NCBI GenBank assembly: GCA_938016625.1
Contig: CALILB010000125.1
Coordinates: 1-6,785, forward strand
DNA: 6,785 nucleotides
Direction of reading: 5' to 3'
DNA from: an uncultured bacterium
Lineage (GTDB): Bacteria; Acidobacteriota; Thermoanaerobaculia; Multivoradales; JAHEKO01
A program made the translations under genes and the position numbers. Positions within the stretch are counted from its first letter, which is position 1; the number at the start of each line of letters is the position of its first letter. Positions 1 to 6,768 of this stretch are shown here, one piece after another. The notes under the pieces are model-generated. The model was not told the origin of the DNA. It made no database searches and was given only the letters and a program-made list of their open reading frames with translations.

Positions 1-1312
1 ACACATCGAAACCGTGGGCACGCTGTTCCATGAATACGATCTTGAAGTTGTTGTAGCGCAGACCCGCGATGTTGCCGTCGTCGGTCCAGTACAGAAACTC
101 CCGCCGCGGACTCTCGCTGACACTGCCCTTCAGGTACGGCAGCATGTTGTAGCCGTCGATGTGCGCCTTGTAGGTGCGTCCGATGGCTTCGACACCACCC
201 GCTTTGAGCTTCCTCTTGATGTCGGGCTCGCCAACGGCAGCCATCAGGGTCGGCAGCATGTCCTCGTGAGCGAAAATCGCGTTCTCCTTGGTACCAGGCT
301 TGATCACGCCCGGCCAGCGGATCAGAGTCGGCACTCGAAAGCCACCCTCCCAGTTGGTGTTCTTCTCACCACGGAAGGGGGTTGTGCCACCGTCGGGCCA
401 GGTAAATGTCTCAGCTCCGTTGTCGGTCGAATACATGACGATGGTGTTGTCGGCGATCCCCAGCTCCTCCAGCTTGTCGAGTATCTCGCCGACGTGACCA
501 TCGTGCTCGACCATGCCGTCCGGGTAGGTTCCCAGGCCCGTCACTCCCTTCGACTCTGCCTTGAGCCGGGTCCAGACATGCATCCGGGTCGAGTTCCACC
601 AGAGGAAGAAGGGCTTGTCGGCGGCGTGGGCTCGCTCCATGAAGTCGATGGCCGCGTCGGTGACCTCCTTGTCGATGGTCTCCATCCGCTTCATGTTGAG
701 CGGGCCGGTATCCTCGATCTCGCCGTCGGCCGTCGATCGGATCACACCCCGAGGGCCAAAAGTCTCTTTGAACGTGCGCCCGTCCGCCATGATCATGTCA
801 CCCGGGTAATCGACGTTTTCCGGCTCGTCTTCCGCGTTGAGGTGATAGAGGTTGCCCAAGAATTCATCGAAACCGTGATTGGTTGGCAGGTGCTCGTCCC
901 GGTCACCAAGGTGGTTCTTGCCGAACTGACCGGTCGTGTAGCCGTGGTTCTTGAGCAGGCCGGCAAGGGTCGGGTCCTCCATTGGCATCCCTTCCGGCGC
1001 CCCCGGTAGACCCACCTTGGTCAGACCGGTGCGGATCGGCGACTGACCGGTGACAAAGGCGGCGCGACCGGCGGTACAACTCTGCTGTCCATACCAATCC
1101 GTAAACAGCGCTCCCTCTTCGGCGATGCGATCGATGTTGGGTGTCTGGTACCCCATCATCCCCTGGTTGTAGGCACTGATGTTCCAATAACCGATGTCGT
1201 CGCCCCAGACGACAACAATATTGGGCTTCTCCTGGGCGGCGGCCTGGCCGACGCCGACCAGGAGCATCAGGGCGGCCACGAGCCAAATCCACTTTTCTCG
1301 ATTCGAATTCAT
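1..1312 (-). CDS. Secreted type I sulfatase (arylsulfatase family), 3' end outside window
   Basis: The frame is open for 437 codons from ATG at 1312 down to the left edge, so the C-terminus is missing (family members usually have about 450-550 aa). Residues 1-26 look like a Sec signal peptide: charged start, hydrophobic core about 8-22, and an AAA-QE cleavage site, so export is likely. Sulfatase landmarks occur in order: calcium-binding D38-D39 in VVVWGDDIGY; the formylglycine motif C79-T-A-G-R83 followed by AAFVTGQ; GKNHLGD (K132, H134); H245 in TRMHVW; D297-N298 in STDNG; and K317 in GEKNTNWEGG. The family hydrolyses sulfate esters after a maturase converts the cysteine to formylglycine. 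CTAGR still fits C-x-[P/A]-x-R, although CxPSR is commoner. The start is supported by AAAGGAG at 1323-1329, ten bases upstream, and by the signal peptide. It is divergent from the DUF2911 gene. The natural substrate cannot be read from the sequence; a related phosphoesterase activity is less likely. Confidence 0.93.
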   Translation of the reverse strand, partial: MNSNREKWIWLVAALMLLVGVGQAAAQEKPNIVVVWGDDIGYWNISAYNQGMMGYQTPNIDRIAEEGALFTDWYGQQSCTAGRAAFVTGQSPIRTGLTKVGLPGAPEGMPMEDPTLAGLLKNHGYTTGQFGKNHLGDRDEHLPTNHGFDEFLGNLYHLNAEDEPENVDYPGDMIMADGRTFKETFGPRGVIRSTADGEIEDTGPLNMKRMETIDKEVTDAAIDFMERAHAADKPFFLWWNSTRMHVWTRLKAESKGVTGLGTYPDGMVEHDGHVGEILDKLEELGIADNTIVMYSTDNGAETFTWPDGGTTPFRGEKNTNWEGGFRVPTLIRWPGVIKPGTKENAIFAHEDMLPTLMAAVGEPDIKRKLKAGGVEAIGRTYKAHIDGYNMLPYLKGSVSESPRREFLYWTDDGNIAGLRYNNFKIVFMEQRAHGFDV

Positions 1313-1335
1313 ACTGCGGATTCTCCTTTCGTGCT

Positions 1336-1355
1336 CTCGAGCCCGACGGCTCGGG
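1336..1355 (-). other. Hairpin in the sulfatase leader next to its RBS
   Basis: CTCGAGCC (1336-1343) can pair with GGCTCGGG (1348-1355) around a CGAC loop. This is an 8-bp stem containing one G-T pairing. In the minus-strand transcript it ends six bases before the AAAGGAG RBS (1329-1323), so it could influence translation start. On the plus strand it is followed by TCTTTT and superficially resembles a terminator, but no plus-strand gene ends here. Confidence 0.4.
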
Positions 1356-1397
1356 TCTTTTCCTTGATCTTCATCAACGAATGCGGACAAGCTCGGT

Positions 1398-1426
1398 ACA
1401 CTATTACCATCTATTACGTTTTGCAA
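1398..1426 (-). promoter_or_regulatory. Candidate sigma70-type promoter for the sulfatase gene
   Basis: Read on the minus strand, TTGCAA (1426-1421) and TAGTGT (1403-1398) are separated by 17 bases in the most AT-rich patch of this GC-rich intergenic region. The match to TTGACA/TATAAT is only partial (4/6 and 3/6). A start here would give a leader of roughly 80 bases before the sulfatase ATG. TTGCAA is its own reverse complement, so the box gives no strand information. Confidence 0.3.
1401..1417. repeat. Direct repeat CTATTAC-CAT-CTATTAC, one helical turn apart
   Basis: CTATTAC occurs at 1401-1407 and again at 1411-1417, a period of exactly 10 bases, within the divergent intergenic region. 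It overlaps the spacer and -10 region of the candidate sulfatase promoter. Two short half-sites on the same helix face are what a regulator binding a direct repeat would need. The repeat is short and AT-rich, so chance is possible. Confidence 0.4.
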
Positions 1427-1485
1427 CTCGCCCAAGGGCACCTGCTCAGCGGCCGATTCGACCGGCACCACCCTCCACTGCCGAC

Positions 1486-1500
1486 TGCGCTAGAATGCCC
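1486..1500 (+). promoter_or_regulatory. TAGAAT -10-like element upstream of the DUF2911 gene
   Basis: TGCGCTAGAATGCCC contains TAGAAT (1491-1496), one mismatch from TATAAT, 66 bases before the DUF2911 ATG. The same 15-mer with one change recurs at 2266-2280 before the first kinase gene. No convincing -35 box lies 16-18 bases upstream in either copy, so it may depend on another sigma factor or an activator. Confidence 0.45.
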
Positions 1501-1562
1501 CTCCACATCCACAGGGATGTAGACAAACGGATTCTTGGAACCCGATCCGAGGAGGATTAATC

Positions 1563-2174
1563 ATGAAGAGAAGCGTTTATCTTATTGCCTTGATTGGCCT
1601 GGTGCTCGGGGTGGCGGCCGCCACTCTGCCCGGCCCGGCAGCGGCGCAGGATCTCCACCCATCGCGGCGGCCCAGCCCGATGGGGATGGCCCGCACCACC
1701 ATGGGCGACACCTACATCAGCGTGGTCTACAGCCGCCCCTACAAACGGGGCCGCGACAACATTTTCGGCACCGAGGAGAGCGAGGCCCTGGTGCCCTACG
1801 ACAAGATCTGGCGCACGGGTGCCAACGAGGCCACCCAGATGACGGTGACCGGCGACATTATGGTCGGCAAACACAAGTTGCCGGCGGGCACCTACTCCAT
1901 CTTCACCACCCCCGGGTCGGATTCCTGGAAGATTCACTTCAACACCAAGCTCGGGCTCTCGGGCACCGGCTTCTTCGACCCGGTCGAACAGAAGTTCACA
2001 CCGGCAGACCTGGGACCCACCGATCTGGTAGTGATCAAGGCGACCCCCGGGGTCTTGGAGGAGGAGGTGGAGCAACTCACCTTCGCCTTCGATGACAAGG
2101 CAGGCAGCTCCAACATGTGCCTGCGCTGGATAACCACCGAGGTCTGTGTACCGATCAAGGCGGCCGGCAACTAG
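1563..2174 (+). CDS. Exported DUF2911 domain protein
   Basis: This 203-aa protein is of unknown biochemical function. Residues 1-28 form a clear signal peptide: MKRS, a hydrophobic core about 5-22, and an AAA-QD cleavage site, so the mature protein is probably periplasmic or secreted. The rest matches the DUF2911 pattern: RPSPMG (36-41), GDTYISVVYSRP (48-59), LVPYDKIWRTGANEAT (76-91), LPAGTYSIFTTPG (106-118) and the WKIHFN strand (122-127), followed by a beta-rich tail ending in VPIK. The only two cysteines, C186 and C195, lie close together in that tail and could form a disulfide. The start is fixed by AGGAGG at 1550-1555, seven bases before ATG, and by the signal peptide. It appears to be a single-gene transcript: a -10-like element lies upstream and a strong inverted repeat follows the stop. 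Nothing in the sequence ties it functionally to the sulfatase or the kinases. DUF2911 proteins are common in Bacteroidota and Acidobacteriota. Confidence 0.93.
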   Translation: MKRSVYLIALIGLVLGVAAATLPGPAAAQDLHPSRRPSPMGMARTTMGDTYISVVYSRPYKRGRDNIFGTEESEALVPYDKIWRTGANEATQMTVTGDIMVGKHKLPAGTYSIFTTPGSDSWKIHFNTKLGLSGTGFFDPVEQKFTPADLGPTDLVVIKATPGVLEEEVEQLTFAFDDKAGSSNMCLRWITTEVCVPIKAAGN

Positions 2175-2218
2175 GGCTCTTTCCGGGCGTCGGAAGCGGC
2201 GATTCCGACGCCCGAGCC
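2175..2218 (+). terminator. Terminator-like inverted repeat after the DUF2911 gene
   Basis: A perfect 11-bp stem, GGGCGTCGGAA (2185-2195) with TTCCGACGCCC (2203-2213), encloses the 7-base loop GCGGCGA. An outer arm GGCTC (2175-2179) / GAGCC (2214-2218) extends it across a 5-base bulge on the left. It begins directly after the TAG stop. The tail GATCTTTCCC has only a short T run, so Rho-independent termination is likely but not classical. Confidence 0.7.
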
Positions 2219-2265
2219 GATCTTTCCCAAGGCTGTGAAACCGACCTCACCAGAGGGGGTCGGAG

Positions 2266-2280
2266 TGCGTTAGAATGCCC
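2266..2280 (+). promoter_or_regulatory. TAGAAT -10-like element upstream of the kinase array
   Basis: TGCGTTAGAATGCCC carries TAGAAT at 2271-2276 and matches the element at 1486-1500 in 14 of 15 positions. It lies between the terminator-like hairpin and the first kinase, about 100 bases before its ATG. That is the right place for the promoter of the whole array. No good -35 box is visible at the usual spacing. Confidence 0.45.
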
Positions 2281-2325
2281 GAACTCCACCCGCTTCGGGC
2301 GCTGGGGAACTCGTCGGCGGCAGCC

Positions 2326-2360
2326 GAGGAGGAAGGGGTATTCCGAGAGTCGGACTCGGA
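2326..2360 (+). promoter_or_regulatory. Displaced Shine-Dalgarno-like tract plus hairpin in the first kinase leader
   Basis: GAGGAGGAAGGGG (2326-2338) is the best ribosome-binding sequence in this leader, yet it ends 37 bases before the ATG at 2376. No ATG, GTG or TTG in the kinase frame lies between them. TCCGAG (2342-2347) and CTCGGA (2355-2360) can form a 6-bp stem in the gap, which would shorten the effective spacing to about 18 bases. Closer to the ATG only a weak GAAGTGG is seen. Whether this structure controls translation is inference. Confidence 0.35.
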
Positions 2361-2375
2361 CGAAGTGGCATCAAG

Positions 2376-4535
2376 ATGATCGGTCAGACACTCTCTCACT
2401 ACAAGATTCTCGACAAATTGGGCGAGGGTGGGATGGGCGCGGTCTATCTGGCGGAGGATCTGGAGCTCAACCGCAAGGTGGCGCTGAAAGTCCTGCCAAA
2501 GGAGATGGCCTCCGATCCGGAGCGGCTGTCGCGCTTCAAACGGGAGGCCAAGGCGGTAGCGGCCCTCAGCCACCCCAACATCGTCACCATCTACTCGGTC
2601 GAGGACTCCGACGAGGGCCGCTTCATCACCATGGAGCTGGTCGAGGGCAAGAGTCTCGAAGAGCTCATCACACCCCAGGGACTACCCATAGACCAGTTCT
2701 TCACGGTGGCGGTGCCGCTCACCGACGCCCTGAGCGCAGCGCATCAGAGCGGCATCACGCATCGCGATCTCAAACCGGCCAACATCATGGTCACCGGCGA
2801 CCACCGGGTCAAGGTGCTCGATTTCGGGCTGGCCAAGCTGCACGGCTCGGCTGCCGGTCCCGAAGAGCAGGAGCTTCCAACGCAGGCGCTGACCCAGGAA
2901 GGCATGATCATGGGCACCGTGCCCTACATGTCGCCCGAGCAGGTACAGAGCAAACCGGTCGACCACCGCACCGACATCTTTTCGTTGGGCATCATCCTCT
3001 ACGAGATGGCCACCGGGAAACGCCCGTTTCGGGGAGACTCCTCGGCCGATCTCATCTCCTCGATCCTGCGCGACTCTCCCCGCCCGATCACCGAGCTGAA
3101 TGTGGATCTACCCGACGACCTCGGTAGGGTCGTCAAGCGGTGTCTGGAGAAGGATCCCGGCCGCCGCTTCCAGACGTCGCTCGATCTGCGGAGCGAGCTC
3201 GAGACCCTGAAGCACGAAGCGGCGAAAAAAGAGACCAAGACAGCGCCGTCGATCGCCGTGCTGCCGTTTGCCGATCTCAGCCCCGAAAGGGACCAGGACT
3301 ATTTCTGCGAGGGCCTGGCCGAAGAGCTGATCGATGCGCTGATCAAGGTCACCGGTCTGCGGGTGGCGTCACGCGCCTCGGCCTTTCAGATCCAGGACTC
3401 GGTCACCGATATCCGCGAGATCGGCCGGCGACTCGACGTCGACACGGTGCTGGGTGGGAGTGTCCGCAAGGCCGGTGATCGATTGCGTATCTCGGCCCAG
3501 CTCACCAACGTTTCGGACGGCGAATACATCTGGTCGGATCGCTACGACCGTGAGCTCAAGGATGTCTTTGCCATCCAGGACGAGATCTCGCAGAGCATCG
3601 TCGACGCCCTCCAGGTGACCCTGAGTCCCACTCAGAAGAAGAGCATCGCCAAAGCCACCACGGTAGATGTCCAGGCCTACGACTTCTATCTCAAAGGTCG
3701 CAAATTCTTCTACCAGTTCAGACAGCAGGGCTTCGAGTTCGCTCGCCAGATGTTCGCCCGCGCCATCGTCATCGAGCCCAGCTACTCGCGGGCCTATGCC
3801 GGGGTTGCCGATTGTTGCTCCTTTCTCTACATGTATTTCGACTCCAGCGAAGCCAACTTGAAGGAGGCCGACTCCGCCAGCCGCAAGGCGGTGGAGATCG
3901 ATCCGGGCTCGGCCGAGGCCCATGCCTCGCGTGGTTTGGCGGTCTCGCTGAGCCAGCGGTTCGACGAGGCCAAGCTCGAGTTCGAAACCGCGCTGCGTCT
4001 CGATCCCAACAACTACGAGGCCCACTATCTTTACGCCCGGTCCCTGTTCGCCCAGGGAGAGCTCGAGAAGGCGGCCGAGGAGTTCGAGCGCGCCTGCGAG
4101 ATCAATCCCGACGACTACAACGCACCCATCCTGTTGGCAGCCACCTACTTCGGATTGGGGCGCAAGGGAGAGACCGAGGCGGCCTACGACAAGGCGCTGC
4201 TGGTCATCGAGAAGCACCTGGAGCTGAATCCGGACGACGCGAGGGCGCTCTACTTTGGCGCCAGCGCCCTATGCCACAAGGGTGATAACGAAAAGGCCAT
4301 CAAGTGGGCGGAGAAGGCGACGATCATAGATCCCGACAACCCATCGGTGCTCTACAACGTTGCCTGCGTCTACGCCCAGCTGGGAGAGATCGACCGCGGT
4401 ATCGACTGTCTCGAGCAGTCCATTACCACCGGCATGGGTCAGAAGGAGTGGATCGAGAACGATCCCGATCTCGACCCCCTACGCGAAAGCCCCCGGTTTG
4501 CGGCTCTGCTTCAGAGCCTCCACGCCGATAGTTGA
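2376..4535 (+). CDS. Ser/Thr protein kinase with TolB-like and TPR domains (array copy 1)
   Basis: This 719-aa Hanks-type kinase transfers phosphate from ATP to Ser/Thr residues; its targets are unknown. Kinase domain, about 9-275: glycine loop GEGGMG (16-21), ATP-anchoring K38 in VALK, helix-C E57, catalytic loop HRDLKPAN (D131, K133, N136), metal-binding DFG (149-151) and SPE (186-188). All catalytic residues are present. It is an RD kinase, so activation-loop phosphorylation is likely, with T169, T173 and T181 as candidates. TolB-like (COG5616) domain, about 291-416: SIAVLPFADLSP, DYFCEGLAEEL, then GGSVRKAGDRLRISAQL. About seven TPRs run from 434 to 690, and the tail ends DLDPLRESPRF. No signal peptide or membrane helix is visible, including the 276-290 linker, so the protein is probably cytoplasmic. 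The start matches the N-terminus of the next paralogue exactly in position. It is the first gene of a probable operon. The gene is intact, with codon use like its neighbours. Confidence 0.95.
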   Translation: MIGQTLSHYKILDKLGEGGMGAVYLAEDLELNRKVALKVLPKEMASDPERLSRFKREAKAVAALSHPNIVTIYSVEDSDEGRFITMELVEGKSLEELITPQGLPIDQFFTVAVPLTDALSAAHQSGITHRDLKPANIMVTGDHRVKVLDFGLAKLHGSAAGPEEQELPTQALTQEGMIMGTVPYMSPEQVQSKPVDHRTDIFSLGIILYEMATGKRPFRGDSSADLISSILRDSPRPITELNVDLPDDLGRVVKRCLEKDPGRRFQTSLDLRSELETLKHEAAKKETKTAPSIAVLPFADLSPERDQDYFCEGLAEELIDALIKVTGLRVASRASAFQIQDSVTDIREIGRRLDVDTVLGGSVRKAGDRLRISAQLTNVSDGEYIWSDRYDRELKDVFAIQDEISQSIVDALQVTLSPTQKKSIAKATTVDVQAYDFYLKGRKFFYQFRQQGFEFARQMFARAIVIEPSYSRAYAGVADCCSFLYMYFDSSEANLKEADSASRKAVEIDPGSAEAHASRGLAVSLSQRFDEAKLEFETALRLDPNNYEAHYLYARSLFAQGELEKAAEEFERACEINPDDYNAPILLAATYFGLGRKGETEAAYDKALLVIEKHLELNPDDARALYFGASALCHKGDNEKAIKWAEKATIIDPDNPSVLYNVACVYAQLGEIDRGIDCLEQSITTGMGQKEWIENDPDLDPLRESPRFAALLQSLHADS

Positions 4536-4553
4536 GAAGAATCTATTTGTGCC

Positions 4554-4559
4554 AGGGAG
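4554..4559 (+). promoter_or_regulatory. Ribosome binding site of the second kinase
   Basis: AGGGAG lies nine bases before ATG 4569, inside the 33-base gap after the first kinase. It is well placed, unlike the displaced tract before copy 1, and confirms the chosen start. No promoter or hairpin is visible in this gap, which favours read-through from copy 1. Confidence 0.6.
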
Positions 4560-4568
4560 TCTGAGAAA

Positions 4569-6734
4569 ATGATCGGCACCACGCTGTCTCATTACAAGAT
4601 CCTCGACAAGCTGGGCGAAGGAGGGATGGGCACCGTCTATCTGGCGGAGGACACCTCGCTGCACCGCAAAGTCGCGCTCAAGATGATGCCCGCCGAGATG
4701 GCGGCGGATCAGGAGCGGCTCGACCGCTTCCAACGCGAGGCCCGCACCGTCGCCACGCTCAACCACCCCGGTATCGTCACTATCTACTCGGTCGAGGAAT
4801 CCGACCAGGGGCACTTCATCACCATGGAGTTTGTGGAAGGGGAGAACCTCGACGATCGGCTTGGAAAGGGCGGACTCAATCTCGAAGAGTTCTTCAAAGT
4901 GGCGATTCCCCTCGCCGATGCCCTCGCCACCGCCCACACCCGGGGTATTACTCATCGCGACCTCAAACCGGCAAACATCATGCTGACGTCGGAGGGGCGG
5001 GTGAAGGTACTCGACTTCGGGCTGGCCAAGCTGCATGCGACGGTTGGCGCCGAAGAAGAGGATGCCGAGCTCCCCACCCAGGCCTTGACCCGCGAGGGGA
5101 TGGTTATGGGCACCGTGCCCTACATGTCACCGGAACAGGTACAGGCTCTTCCGGTGGATCATCGCACCGACATATTCTCCCTGGGTGTCATCTTTTACGA
5201 AATGATGTCGGGTGACCGTCCGTTCAAGGGCGCGACGTCGGCCCAGCTGGTCTCCTCGATCCTGCGCGACAACCCGCCGCCGGTCACCAAGGTCAAGGTG
5301 GATCTCCCCAACCACTTGGGCCGGATCATCGGCCGTTGCCTGGAGAAGGAGACCGATCGTCGCTACCAGACGGCTCTCGATCTGCGCAACGAGCTCGAGC
5401 AGCTGCAAAAAGAAAACAGTCTCGAAGAATCGACCACCGGCTCGTCGATCGCTGTGCTGCCTTTTGTCAACATGAGTCCGGACAAGGACCAGGACTACTT
5501 CTGCGAAGGGATAGCCGAGGAGCTGATCAACGGTCTCGGCAGGATCCAGAATCTACGAGTCGCCTCCAGGACTTCCGCCTTCCAGTTCAGGGGTGCCGAG
5601 TCGGATATCCGCGAAATCGGCGAAAAGTTGGGTGTCAGCACCGTGCTCGAAGGAAGTGTTCGTAAGGCCGGTGAGCGGCTGCGGATCACCGCCCAGCTGG
5701 TCAATGTGGACGACGGTTACCGTCTATGGTCGAACCGCTACGACCGGGATCTCAAAGATGTCTTTGCCATCCAGGACGAGATCGCCGAGAACATCGTCGA
5801 GGCGCTCCGCGTCACCCTGAGCCCCAAGGAGCGGCGTGCCATCCAGGCTGTTGCCACCCGCGACGTCAACGCCTTCGACTACTATCTGCGCGGGCGCCAG
5901 TTCTTCTACCAGATGGACCGCCGGCGATACGAGCTCGCCCGGCAGATGTACCGGCGGGCGATCGAGATCGATCCGGCCTACGCCCTGGCCTATGCCGGTA
6001 TCGCCGACTGTGCCTCCTTTCTGTTCATGTATGCCGACAGTAGCGAGGCCAACCAGCAGCAGGCCATGGAGGCGAGTCAGAAGGCCCTGGAGCTCGACCC
6101 CGAGCTGGCCGAGGCCCACGCTTCGCGGGGACTCGCCCTGTCACTGAGCAAAAAGTACGACGAGGCGACCAAGGAGTTCAAGAACGCCATCAGCCTCAAC
6201 AAGAAGCTCTACGAGGCCTACTACTTCTACGGCCGGGCCTGTCTGGCGCAGGGTGACTACGGCAAGGCCGTCTCGCTCTTCGAGCAGGCGGCGGAGGTCC
6301 GTCCCGAGGACTACCAGGCGCCCCATTTCAAGTGCCAGGCGTTGGAAGGCCTGGGGGCCTCCGAGGAGGATCTCAAAACTGCCAACCGCGTCGCACTGGA
6401 GCTCATCAAGCGGCACGTCGAGGCCAACCCCGAAGATCTGCGGGCGCTCTGTCTGGGAGCTACGGCCTTTGTGCGCGACGATCAAACCGAGAAGGGTCTC
6501 GACTGGGCGCGCCGGGCGCTGGCCGTCGACTCCGAGGAGCCGCTCATCCTCTACAACGTCGCCTGTGTCTATTCGCTGGCCGGCAAGGCCGACGAGACCG
6601 TCGACCTGCTCGAGAAGGCGGTAAAGGCCGGCTTTGGCGACACCGCCTGGCTGGAGCACGACAGCGATCTCGACTCGGTCCGCGAGCACCCACGATTCCA
6701 GGCCCTTCTCGAGTCCGCAAAGCCAAAGAGCTAG
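4569..6734 (+). CDS. Ser/Thr protein kinase with TolB-like and TPR domains (array copy 2)
   Basis: This 721-aa paralogue of the preceding gene is colinear with it along its whole length. Kinase domain, about 9-276: GEGGMG (16-21), K38, E57, HRDLKPAN (D131, K133, N136), DFG (149-151), and an activation loop with ELPTQALT and GTVPYMSPE, all intact, so activity is expected. The TolB-like domain spans about 293-417 (SIAVLPFVNMSP, DYFCEGIAEEL, EGSVRKAGERLRITAQL). TPRs run from about 435 to 692 and the tail ends DLDSVREHPRF. Relative to copy 1 it has only two one-residue insertions, one in the activation loop after DFG and one in the fifth TPR. The kinase and TolB-like parts are the most conserved, and the TPR surfaces and the 277-292 linker differ most. 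This fits a shared catalytic mechanism with different partners (inference). No membrane helix is seen. It lies 33 bases after copy 1, with a good RBS, and 34 bases before the start of a third copy. Confidence 0.95.
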   Translation: MIGTTLSHYKILDKLGEGGMGTVYLAEDTSLHRKVALKMMPAEMAADQERLDRFQREARTVATLNHPGIVTIYSVEESDQGHFITMEFVEGENLDDRLGKGGLNLEEFFKVAIPLADALATAHTRGITHRDLKPANIMLTSEGRVKVLDFGLAKLHATVGAEEEDAELPTQALTREGMVMGTVPYMSPEQVQALPVDHRTDIFSLGVIFYEMMSGDRPFKGATSAQLVSSILRDNPPPVTKVKVDLPNHLGRIIGRCLEKETDRRYQTALDLRNELEQLQKENSLEESTTGSSIAVLPFVNMSPDKDQDYFCEGIAEELINGLGRIQNLRVASRTSAFQFRGAESDIREIGEKLGVSTVLEGSVRKAGERLRITAQLVNVDDGYRLWSNRYDRDLKDVFAIQDEIAENIVEALRVTLSPKERRAIQAVATRDVNAFDYYLRGRQFFYQMDRRRYELARQMYRRAIEIDPAYALAYAGIADCASFLFMYADSSEANQQQAMEASQKALELDPELAEAHASRGLALSLSKKYDEATKEFKNAISLNKKLYEAYYFYGRACLAQGDYGKAVSLFEQAAEVRPEDYQAPHFKCQALEGLGASEEDLKTANRVALELIKRHVEANPEDLRALCLGATAFVRDDQTEKGLDWARRALAVDSEEPLILYNVACVYSLAGKADETVDLLEKAVKAGFGDTAWLEHDSDLDSVREHPRFQALLESAKPKS

Positions 6735-6768
6735 CACCCGCAGACCTCGATCGGGCAGCGAGAAGATG

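Noticed and set aside
14..1009. 331-codon plus-strand open frame
   Set aside because: It lies wholly antisense to the sulfatase, whose signal peptide and active-site motifs are unmistakable. The plus-strand translation shows no recognisable domain, and GC-rich codon bias produces such shadow frames.
1336..1364. Plus-strand Rho-independent terminator
   Set aside because: The stem plus TCTTTT looks right, but no plus-strand gene ends upstream of it, so it is reported only as a leader hairpin.
1331..1522. Possible 63-aa small gene in the divergent intergenic region
   Set aside because: It has no convincing RBS, crosses the hairpin, the AT-rich patch and the -10-like element, and its product resembles nothing I recognise.
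2117..3127. 336-codon plus-strand frame overlapping the end of the DUF2911 gene and the first kinase
   Set aside because: It runs through the terminator-like hairpin and is out of frame with the kinase catalytic motifs. Its product is low-complexity and rich in Arg, Gly and His.
3369..4217. 282-codon minus-strand open frame inside the first kinase gene
   Set aside because: It is antisense to the TolB-like and TPR region. A similar antisense frame appears in the second copy at 5724-6119, as expected from shared codon bias, and no family is recognisable.
2376..4535. Kinase as a pseudokinase
   Set aside because: The glycine loop, VALK lysine, helix-C glutamate, HRD, asparagine of the catalytic loop and DFG are all intact in both full copies.
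6766..6768. ATG at 6766 as the start of the third kinase
   Set aside because: The next ATG, at 6769, aligns exactly with the starts of both upstream paralogues. The earlier one would add a single Met and cannot be excluded.
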